Shown here: positions 1-4,375 of the stretch, piece after piece
How positions within the stretch are numbered: the first letter of the stretch is position 1
Layout: every line of letters starts with the position of its first letter
Assembly: GCA_028867845.1 (NCBI GenBank)
Contig: JAGWFU010000026.1
Coordinates: forward strand, 1 to 7,008
Direction: 5' to 3'
DNA: 7,008 nucleotides
Source: Microcaldota archaeon
Lineage (GTDB): Archaea; Micrarchaeota; Micrarchaeia; Micrarchaeales; Micrarchaeaceae
Notes under the pieces: generated by a model
The model's database searches: none
Told to the model about the DNA's origin: nothing
Seen by the model: the letters and a program-made list of their open reading frames with translations, nothing else
Program-made: the position numbers and the translations under genes

Positions 1-1
1 G

Positions 2-577
2 ATCTCGCTTGCTGACGTGTTGAAGAGCGACAGCAAGAGGGCGATAGACGCCTTCAGGGGCTCTGGCATGGATGTATGGCTCGTGACCGGCGACAACGAG
101 CGGGCGGCGGAGGCGGTGGCAAAGCAGCTGGGCATAGTGAACGTGATAGCCGCAGCCAAGCCCGAGGAAAAGATGAAGAAGATAGAGGAGCTCCAAGGCT
201 CTGGGAAGGTGGTGGCCATGGTCGGGGACGGCGTCAACGACGCCCCCGCGCTTGCAAAGGCTGATCTGGGGATAGCAATAGGCGCCGGCACAGACGTGGC
301 AATCCAGGCAGGAGGGATAATCCTGATCAGGGACAACATCTACGACGCGTTCGCGGTGCTGGAGCTGGGCAGGAGGACCATGAGCAAGATAAGGCAGAAC
401 CTCTTCTGGGCCTTCGGATACAACATAGTGCTCATCCCTGTCGCGGCAGGGGCGCTCATACCGATCTTCACCGTAAGCGTGTACAGCTTCCTGCCGATCC
501 TGGCGGCACTGGCCATGGCCTTCAGCTCGGTGACCGTGGTGTCGAATTCCCTGCTGCTCGCGAGATCCGGTCTATGA
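2..577 (+). CDS. copA: Copper-type P1B ATPase, C-terminal part (5' end outside window)
   Basis: This is the end of an ATP-driven heavy-metal exporter of the inner membrane; the frame is open to the first base, so the real start lies upstream. The visible part has the end of the P domain with TGDN, then the hinge GDGVNDAPALAKADLGIA, followed by two closing membrane helices. The first carries the FGYN signature and the second carries MAFSS followed by VVSN. YN in the seventh helix and MxxSS in the eighth are the monovalent copper-binding signature of P1B-1 pumps, which is why Cu+ (or Ag+) is preferred over zinc or cadmium. The DKTGT phosphorylation site, the CPC helix and any N-terminal metal-binding domain are not in the window. 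It ends in TGA shortly after the last helix, as usual for the family. A Cys-rich small gene follows it on the same strand, consistent with a metal locus. Confidence 0.93.
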   Translation: MSLADVLKSDSKRAIDAFRGSGMDVWLVTGDNERAAEAVAKQLGIVNVIAAAKPEEKMKKIEELQGSGKVVAMVGDGVNDAPALAKADLGIAIGAGTDVAIQAGGIILIRDNIYDAFAVLELGRRTMSKIRQNLFWAFGYNIVLIPVAAGALIPIFTVSVYSFLPILAALAMAFSSVTVVSNSLLLARSGL

Positions 578-592
578 TAGGGCACTCGGGAT

Positions 593-607
593 GCGGCAGC
601 TTGCCGC
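593..607 (+). terminator. GC-rich hairpin after the copper ATPase
   Basis: GCGGCA and TGCCGC form a perfect 6-base stem with a 3-base loop, 16 bases after the ATPase stop. A modest T-containing stretch (TATTATTT) follows about 25 bases later. The placement suits transcript 3'-end formation, but there is no immediate T-run, so it could be an incidental GC-rich inverted repeat. Confidence 0.25.
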
Positions 608-666
608 TCGATGCCGCCGCGGATGGCAACGTATTATTTCCAACGCTTGTGCGGGGTTACCCATAG

Positions 667-676
667 CCATAAAAGC
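667..676 (+). promoter_or_regulatory. Possible TATA box before the Cys-rich mini-gene
   Basis: CCATAAAAGC is TATA-like and its centre lies about 26 bases before the GTG at 697, the distance expected for a leaderless archaeal transcript. It supports this small locus being, or having been, a separate transcription unit. The match to a consensus box is only moderate. Confidence 0.3.
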
Positions 677-696
677 GTCAGTTCCACATTAGAACA

Positions 697-860
697 GTGG
701 CGCGGTATACCTGTGCAGGGCGTGCGGCCTGCACTACGAAGACAAGGACACCGCAAAGCTGTGCTACGCCTGGTGCTCCGCACACGGAAGCTGCAATTTG
801 GGGATAGCCGCGCGTTCTGTGGGGAGGAGGGGGAAGCTCTCCGCAAAAGCGTGGGATTGA
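697..860 (+). pseudogene. Small Cys-rich putative metal-binding protein, frame broken at the start
   Basis: The frame from 705 to the TGA at 858-860 encodes VYLCRACGLHY, then EDKDTAKLCYAWC, then SAHGSCNLGIA and a basic tail. The five cysteines and the aromatic, His and Asn residues are spaced like those of short Cys-rich proteins I remember from archaeal and candidate-phylum genomes near heavy-metal transporters; this is recollection, not a search. The in-frame stop TAG at 690-692 precedes it and no ATG, GTG or TTG lies between that stop and the first Cys. The GTG at 697, well placed for a leaderless start, is out of frame by two bases; deleting one CG from GCGCG at 700-704 would join it to the Cys-rich frame. 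So it is either a frameshifted gene, an assembly error, or a gene with a non-standard start. It directly follows the copper ATPase, suggesting copper binding or delivery. Confidence 0.5.
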
Positions 861-919
861 GCAACAAGTCCTGCCTAGTCTTAAATGCCCACAGCCCCAA
901 GTCTGCAATCTAACTAAAT

Positions 920-951
920 CAATAGTTTTATAAAGCAATAGCTTTATAATA
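920..951 (+). promoter_or_regulatory. Promoter of the ArsR operon with tandem 16-base repeat
   Basis: Two adjoining 16-base units, CAATAGTTTTATAAAG (920-935) and CAATAGCTTTATAATA (936-951), match at 13 positions. The first contains the palindromic TATA box TTTATAAA (927-934), centred about 26 bases before the ATG at 957, so the transcript is probably leaderless. A repeat that overlaps both the TATA box and the start region is where an autoregulating repressor would block transcription, so ArsR itself is the likely ligand; that last step is inference. Confidence 0.6.
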
Positions 952-956
952 TAATC

Positions 957-1304
957 ATGGATGTGTTCTACGCCCTCGCTGAGCCAAGCAGGCGCAAGAT
1001 AATAGAGCTGCTCGCCAACAGCGGCAGGCTGACGGCCACGGAGATATGCGGCAGCTTCAAGATAACCCCACAGGCGATATCGCAGCACCTGAAGGTGCTG
1101 CTTGAGGCAAGGGTGCTGAGCTTCGACAGGCAGGCACAGCGGCGCATCTACAGGATAAACCCGGATTCGATGCTGGAGGTGGAAAGGTGGACGAGGCATA
1201 TGGAGAGCCTGTGGAACGAGCGCCTTGACGCGCTGGACAGGGTGCTTGAGGAGGAAAAGCGTAGAGCTGGCAATAAAAAGGGTAATGGAAATGGCAGACA
1301 ATAA
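957..1304 (+). CDS. ArsR-family winged-helix transcriptional repressor
   Basis: This is a 115-aa DNA-binding regulator. It opens with MDVFYALAEPSRRKIIELL, the classic first helix of ArsR-type repressors. The helix-turn-helix covers about residues 25-52 (TATEIC, then TPQAISQHLKVLLEA as recognition helix), and the wing is around residues 53-68. The charged C-terminal helix (residues 74-103) probably forms the dimer interface. The ELCVCDL metal-sensing motif is absent and only one Cys (C31) is present, so this is not a typical arsenic or zinc sensor; it belongs with the ArsR-like repressors paired with AHSA1-domain genes. The downstream SRPBCC gene starts inside its last codons, so the two are co-translated. 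ATG 957 fits a leaderless start because the TATA box is about 26 bases upstream. The tandem repeat in the promoter suggests autoregulation. Confidence 0.9.
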   Translation: MDVFYALAEPSRRKIIELLANSGRLTATEICGSFKITPQAISQHLKVLLEARVLSFDRQAQRRIYRINPDSMLEVERWTRHMESLWNERLDALDRVLEEEKRRAGNKKGNGNGRQ

Positions 1305-1767
1305 GAGAGAGCTGGTAATCACGCGCGTGTTCGACGCGCCGAGAGAGCTTGTGTGGAGGGCGTGGACTGACCCTAAGATCCTGAAGAGGTGGTGGGGGCC
1401 GAGGGGAGTCACGAACCCGACCTGCGAATGGGAGGCTACGCCAGGGGGCAAGATCGATATAGTCATGCTAGCAGGCAAGGAGCTGGGCAGCTTCGCCGGA
1501 CAGAAGTGGCCTATGGAGGGCACCTTCCGCGAGGTCACGCCGCAGAGCAGGCTGGTCTTCACCTCCAACGCCCTTGACGATATCAAGGACATGATGATAG
1601 AGAGCCAGGTCACAGTGGACTTTGATGCGATGGGGAGCAAGACGAAGATGAGACTGCACATACTGGTTACGAATTCGACCCAGAAGGCCGAAGCTGCCCT
1701 GCAGGGAATGGAGATGGGCTGGAGCCAGAGCATCGACAAGCTGGCCGAGGAGCTGGCAAAGGGCTGA
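1285..1767 (+). CDS. AHSA1-type SRPBCC (START-like) domain protein
   Basis: This is a 160-aa single-domain protein of the AHSA1 branch of the SRPBCC superfamily, a helix-grip fold with a deep hydrophobic pocket. Diagnostic segments are LVITRVFDAPRELVWRAWTD near the N-terminus, LKRWWGPRG, the PGGKIDIVM strand, then GTFREVTPQSRLVFT and a last helix GMEMGWSQSIDKLAEEL. The ligand or reaction is not predictable; members with an ArsR partner are usually small-molecule-binding proteins of unknown role. The frame stays open back to 1225, but the family normally begins just before LVITRVF, so ATG 1285 or ATG 1291 is preferred; the start overlaps the arsR gene by 20 or 14 bases. The pair is common in bacteria, so acquisition from a bacterium is plausible, although the promoter is archaeal in form. 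Confidence 0.87.
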   Translation: MEMADNKRELVITRVFDAPRELVWRAWTDPKILKRWWGPRGVTNPTCEWEATPGGKIDIVMLAGKELGSFAGQKWPMEGTFREVTPQSRLVFTSNALDDIKDMMIESQVTVDFDAMGSKTKMRLHILVTNSTQKAEAALQGMEMGWSQSIDKLAEELAKG

Positions 1768-1822
1768 AGGCGGTCAGATTACCGAGTAGGAAAAGGTTGG
1801 GACCGGCAGGGTAGGCCTGGGT

Positions 1823-1960
1823 TTACCCTCCGATCTTGAACATCTTAGTGCTGCAGACAGCGCAGGTGCCGGTCATCGCATTCTTTCCGTTCTTCATGGT
1901 GACCTGCTTCGCCTCCTTCATCTCCCTCTTCGCCTTGCACTTCACACAGTAAGCTTCCAT
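1823..1960 (-). CDS. Short zinc-ribbon protein, DUF5679-like
   Basis: This is a 45-aa protein beginning MEAYCVKCKAKREMKEAK, with a second CxxC in GTCAVCSTKMFKIGG. Two CxxC knuckles about 30 residues apart, joined by a basic linker with VTMKNGKNAMTG, match the DUF5679 family as I know it: stand-alone treble-clef or zinc-ribbon proteins of unknown function, usually 45-60 aa. The frame could be extended 28 residues upstream, but the family starts directly with MEAYC, and a TATA-like box about 31 bases upstream of this ATG supports the short form with almost no leader. It converges with the SRPBCC gene and diverges from the 156-aa gene. The four Cys should bind one zinc; a nucleic-acid or ribosome-associated role is only a guess. 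Confidence 0.85.
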   Translation of the reverse strand: MEAYCVKCKAKREMKEAKQVTMKNGKNAMTGTCAVCSTKMFKIGG

Positions 1961-1987
1961 GCTATCGGGAGTATATGTAAGATACGG

Positions 1988-1995
1988 TATAAAAA
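1988..1995 (-). promoter_or_regulatory. TATA box for the zinc-ribbon gene
   Basis: On the minus strand this reads TTTTTATA, with its centre about 31 bases from the ATG at 1960, giving a predicted leader of only a few bases. It supports the short 45-aa gene model over the longer frame, whose start at 2044 would lie upstream of this box. Confidence 0.5.
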
Positions 1996-2024
1996 CATTG
2001 CTGTAAGCGAGCTGCAGAGAAGCC

Positions 2025-2032
2025 ATAAATAT
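2025..2032 (+). promoter_or_regulatory. Possible TATA box for the 156-aa gene
   Basis: CATAAATA is centred about 30 bases before the ATG at 2059, consistent with a nearly leaderless transcript, and there is no ribosome-binding site before that ATG. It lies back-to-back with the box of the divergent zinc-ribbon gene, about 35 bases away. Confidence 0.4.
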
Positions 2033-2058
2033 CCCAGAGGGCACCTCTTAATGATTTA

Positions 2059-2529
2059 ATGATAAGCGCTGTCCACAGCCCTGGAATTAAGGAGGGAACC
2101 TGTCTCAAGGAAGTAGCATTGCCTATGGATCCCAAGGAGACTGCGCGACTCGTCAACGAATGGAAATCCCAGGGGATACTCCTTCGCAACAACCCAGATA
2201 CCGGCTCGGTAGAGTTGGGTGCGAAGATATTGATACGCAAGGACAGGGCGAATCTGAATGCTGTAGGCAAATCGGTAGGTCTGGCACTATACGGGCTCAA
2301 GGAGTCGTTTTATAAGAAGAGGGGGTACGCCGTTTCCAACCCCTACGCGCTTGGCATCTGCACAAATGTCGAGATGGGTCTAGTGTGGGACCAAAACGGC
2401 TGGAAGCTTGAGGTGAGGGCCGCGCATCTCTCAGGCAGCATGAATGTAGCCTATGCCAAGAACGTGGCAGATGACTTCTCGCGCTTCGTCAGCGTGATAA
2501 GGAAGGGGCTGGATGCTGACAGGAATTAG
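2059..2529 (+). CDS. Hypothetical protein, 156 aa, family not recognised
   Basis: I do not recognise this protein. It is soluble, with no signal peptide or membrane segment. It has a helical N-terminal part (ETARLVNEWKSQG), a strand-rich stretch (GSVELGAKILIRKD), a middle YGLKESFYKKRGY segment, a central strand pair (EMGLVWDQNGWKLEVRAAH), and a C-terminal helix (AKNVADDFSRFVSVIRKGL). The alternation suggests a small alpha/beta domain. ATG 2059 suits the TATA-like box upstream; ATG 2125 (MDPKETARLV) is an alternative that would remove 22 residues of less structured sequence. Its stop TAG overlaps the stop of the convergent winged-helix gene in the four bases TTAG at 2526-2529, so both transcripts must run into each other. 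Codon use resembles the neighbours, so there is no sign of recent transfer. Confidence 0.65.
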   Translation: MISAVHSPGIKEGTCLKEVALPMDPKETARLVNEWKSQGILLRNNPDTGSVELGAKILIRKDRANLNAVGKSVGLALYGLKESFYKKRGYAVSNPYALGICTNVEMGLVWDQNGWKLEVRAAHLSGSMNVAYAKNVADDFSRFVSVIRKGLDADRN

Positions 2530-2999
2530 CCGGGCTGCCCTGCGCCCTTTTCCTCTCCCTTTACCGAAGGCAGCTTGCCCCCCCTCTTCTGCTGCTTTTC
2601 TACTCTGGCGTTGGCGAACTCCACGCCTAGGTCCTCCTCCTTCTGCTCCTCCATCCACGCCTTTATGTAGGCTGCGATGTTCCTGAGCGGCTTGCTGAAC
2701 CTGTCCGTGAGCATGTAGGCGCCGTCCTCGTGCTTGAGCAGGCCGAGCTCGACGGCATAATCTAGATATCTCTTAGCGGTGGCGATCGGTATGTTCTTTG
2801 GGACGTCCTTGAGCTTCATCTGCCTCTTCGTCTTGACCTCAAGGAGCAGGACTGCGAACCTGTAGGCCTCGGTCTCGTTGTCGAAGAATATCTTCGCCAC
2901 CTCCTTGACGTTCACGTTCTTGAGTTTGTCCTTGAGCGGGGCATCCTCGAATTCCCAGTACTTTATACCCATCCTATCGCCATTGAGATGAGATGTCAC
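2526..2999 (-). CDS. Winged-helix domain protein coupled to the DRG GTPase
   Basis: This is a 157-aa protein, function not known. Residues about 45-105 look like a winged helix: AYRFAVLLLEVKTKRQMKLK as first helix, then VPKNIPIATAKRYLDYAVELGLL as the helix-turn-helix with a typical recognition helix, and EDGAYMLTDRFSK as the wing. Residues 105-120 form another helix (IAAYIKAWMEEQKEED). The last 35 residues are charged, rich in Lys, Glu and Gly and probably disordered. The GTG start overlaps the TGA of the DRG GTPase gene (GTGA), so translation is probably coupled; ATG 2972, giving MGIKYWEFEDAPL, is an equally reasonable start. The coupling suggests a partner of the GTPase or a ribosome/RNA-linked role rather than a classical repressor, but this is inference. 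Confidence 0.75.
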   Translation of the reverse strand: MTSHLNGDRMGIKYWEFEDAPLKDKLKNVNVKEVAKIFFDNETEAYRFAVLLLEVKTKRQMKLKDVPKNIPIATAKRYLDYAVELGLLKHEDGAYMLTDRFSKPLRNIAAYIKAWMEEQKEEDLGVEFANARVEKQQKRGGKLPSVKGEEKGAGQPG

Positions 3000-4114
3000 T
3001 TATTCTTAATAAACGTTACTATGTCGCCGTCCTTCAGCACGTGCTCGGCGCCCACCTTCTGGTGGTCGAACTTGGCGCTGGGCCCGGTGATGTATGCGCA
3101 CTTTAGCTCGTCGATTATCTCGGTGTGAAACTTCCTAGCGGCGTCGCCCACATCCGAGTTCTTCTCCAGTATCATCGGCATAAGCCTCTCCTCCCCCGCC
3201 TTGGGCTTGAGGTATACGGTCATTATCTCGAGCGCCTTGTATATCTCCTCCTTGAGCTCTGGTATGTTGTCGCCCGCAGTCGCGCTTATTGGAACCACTC
3301 GTATCTTGTACAGCGACGATATGTCGCTAGCTACCTTTTGGTAGTTCCTGTTGGTGTCTATCTTGTTGAGCGCCACTATGGCCCGCATGTAGTATATCTT
3401 GCCCGTTACCAGCGCTATGAAGTCGTCCACCTCTATCTTCTCCTGTATCTTCACCTTTGCGTGGTGGATGCCGAAGTTGTTGAGCACCATGGTGACGTCC
3501 TTGTCGCTCATGCCAGACTTGTTAATCTCAATCACTATGTTTATGTTGGCGTCGGTCTCGATTATGGAGAGCCGCGGCCTCTGCTTGTTTATCCTCACGT
3601 TGAGCGCCTTCAGCTCCGCCATCAGGGTGTGCAGCTGCTGGACGTTGTTGACGTCGATGACGAAGACTATCAGGTCAGCGACCTTCATCGCTGATATAAC
3701 GGCGCGGCCTCCGCCTAGCCCCATATGCGCCCCCTCTATCAGCCCAGGCATGTCGAACACCTGTATGTGTGCGTCCTTGTATAGCATCGTGCCTGGTATT
3801 ATGGTGGTCGTGGTGAAGGCGTACTGGGCGGTCTTCGACCTGGTGCGCGCTATCTGGTTTATCAGCGACGACTTGCCTGCGCTGGGGAATCCCACTAGCG
3901 CCACCGTAGCGTCGCCCATCTTCTTGACGAAGAAGCCCTCCCCCTTCTTGGACTTGCCCGCCTCTATTATCGCGGTCTTTACCTCCGCGATCTTCCTTCT
4001 CAGTATGCCAAGGTGCTTGTTGGTAGCCTTGTTGTACTTCGTTCCGCTGTACTCCTCCTGAAGCTCCTCGAGCTTTCCCTCGAGTGCCTCCTTCTTGTCC
4101 GACATGTCTACCAT
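2996..4114 (-). CDS. drg: DRG-family GTPase with TGS domain (OBG-HflX superfamily)
   Basis: This is a 372-aa archaeal relative of eukaryotic DRG1/DRG2, ribosome-associated GTPases thought to act in translation. Order: N-terminal coiled, basic region about residues 1-60 (with TKYNKATNKHLGILRRKIAE, characteristic of the family); G1 GFPSAGKS (75-82); G2 in FTTTTIIPG (100-108); G3 DMPG (121-124) followed by LIEGAHMGLGGGRAVIS; an inserted S5D2L-type segment about 165-240 including NNFGIHHAKVKIQE; G4 NKID (250-253); G5 SATAG (277-281); and a C-terminal TGS domain about 309-372 ending VGAEHVLKDGDIVTFIKNK. Length and order are normal for DRG. ATG 4114 is favoured by the TATA-like box about 30 bases upstream; ATG 4105 is an alternative. 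The winged-helix gene downstream overlaps by four bases, forming a two-gene operon. Confidence 0.94.
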   Translation of the reverse strand: MVDMSDKKEALEGKLEELQEEYSGTKYNKATNKHLGILRRKIAEVKTAIIEAGKSKKGEGFFVKKMGDATVALVGFPSAGKSSLINQIARTRSKTAQYAFTTTTIIPGTMLYKDAHIQVFDMPGLIEGAHMGLGGGRAVISAMKVADLIVFVIDVNNVQQLHTLMAELKALNVRINKQRPRLSIIETDANINIVIEINKSGMSDKDVTMVLNNFGIHHAKVKIQEKIEVDDFIALVTGKIYYMRAIVALNKIDTNRNYQKVASDISSLYKIRVVPISATAGDNIPELKEEIYKALEIMTVYLKPKAGEERLMPMILEKNSDVGDAARKFHTEIIDELKCAYITGPSAKFDHQKVGAEHVLKDGDIVTFIKNK

Positions 4115-4139
4115 TGGTTGTTTGTGACGGTTTTTCGCA

Positions 4140-4148
4140 ACATAAAAC
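4140..4148 (-). promoter_or_regulatory. Possible TATA box for the drg operon
   Basis: The minus strand reads GTTTTATGT, centred about 30 bases before the ATG at 4114, which predicts a very short leader. Further upstream on this strand, TTAAATAC is repeated in tandem (4181-4188 and 4191-4198 on the plus strand), which could hold alternative AT-rich promoter elements. Confidence 0.4.
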
Positions 4149-4210
4149 TAAAAGCTTGCATAATTTGAAACTTGCTAAAATTAAATACTATTAAATACCT
4201 TACCAGTTAG

Positions 4211-4242
4211 TTTAAATCTGTTTGCGCAAGCAGACATAGTGA
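4211..4242 (+). promoter_or_regulatory. Promoter, palindrome and ribosome-binding site of the basic micro-ORF
   Basis: A TATA-like box TTTAAATC (4211-4218) is followed, overlapping its last bases, by an inverted repeat of two 9-base arms, TCTGTTTGC (4217-4225) and GCAAGCAGA (4226-4234), with eight of nine positions pairing and no spacer. It covers the stretch between the TATA box and the expected transcription start near 4240, where an archaeal repressor would bind. GTGA at 4239-4242, complementary to part of the 16S rRNA 3' end, sits 6 bases before the ATG at 4249. Together these are a complete set of expression signals for a very short gene. Confidence 0.5.
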
Positions 4243-4248
4243 ATATAA

Positions 4249-4314
4249 ATGGCAAAAAAGACAACGAAGAGGAAGGGTGGAAAGAAAAAGGCGACTAAGA
4301 AGCGCAAGAGATAG
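4249..4314 (+). CDS. 21-aa highly basic peptide (Lys/Arg-rich micro-protein)
   Basis: The ORF starts MAKKTTKRKGG and ends KKKATKKRKR before TAG; 13 of 21 residues are Lys or Arg, with no acidic or aromatic residue. The composition resembles histone H1-like or bacterial Hc1-like tails and the smallest ribosomal proteins (bTHX, eL41), but it does not match the eL41 sequence I know. Nucleic-acid or ribosome binding is therefore likely but unproven. That it is a gene is supported by its context: TATA-like box, GTGA ribosome-binding site 6 bases before ATG, and a hairpin plus long T-tract starting at its stop codon. It lies alone in the gap between the SRP54 and DRG genes, on the opposite strand to both. 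An alternative is that the region is a small RNA whose reading frame is incidental. Confidence 0.6.
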   Translation: MAKKTTKRKGGKKKATKKRKR

Positions 4315-4365
4315 AGTAGTCTTTACTATTCTACTACTTTTTCTTTTTTCTTTTTTGTTTCCAGT
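4312..4365 (+). terminator. Hairpin and T-tract terminator of the micro-ORF
   Basis: Bases 4312-4320 pair with 4325-4333 (TAGAGTAGT with ACTATTCTA, one G-T pair) around a CTTT loop, giving a 9-base stem that includes the stop codon. From 4338 on, T-runs broken by single C or G bases extend for nearly 30 bases. Archaeal RNA polymerase terminates at such U-tracts. The signal acts in the plus direction only; the minus-strand SRP54 transcript would read an A-rich tract here. Confidence 0.7.
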
Positions 4366-4375
4366 TTGTTTATGC

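Noticed and set aside
611..913. 100-codon plus-strand frame after the copper ATPase
   Set aside because: It covers the Cys-rich frame in a different phase and has no recognisable features; the composition of the 705-860 frame is far more convincing.
678..1739. Long minus-strand open frame (353 codons) opposite the arsR and SRPBCC genes
   Set aside because: It lies antisense to two clearly recognisable proteins, its translation is low-complexity and family-less, and no promoter or ribosome-binding site precedes it. It results from the GC-rich codon pattern of the real genes.
1809..1828. Weak inverted repeat GGGTA/TACCC between the SRPBCC and zinc-ribbon genes as a terminator
   Set aside because: The stem is only five bases with a ten-base loop and no T-tract on either strand, and it overlaps the zinc-ribbon stop codon.
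3125..4061. Two plus-strand open frames of 189 and 220 codons opposite the DRG gene
   Set aside because: They are fully antisense to the DRG GTPase, whose motifs are complete, and their Val/Leu/Tyr-rich or Ser-rich translations look like shadows.
4181..4200. Tandem TTAAATAC repeat as a CRISPR-like or phage attachment repeat
   Set aside because: Only two short AT-rich copies are present, within a promoter region; chance or promoter elements explain it better.
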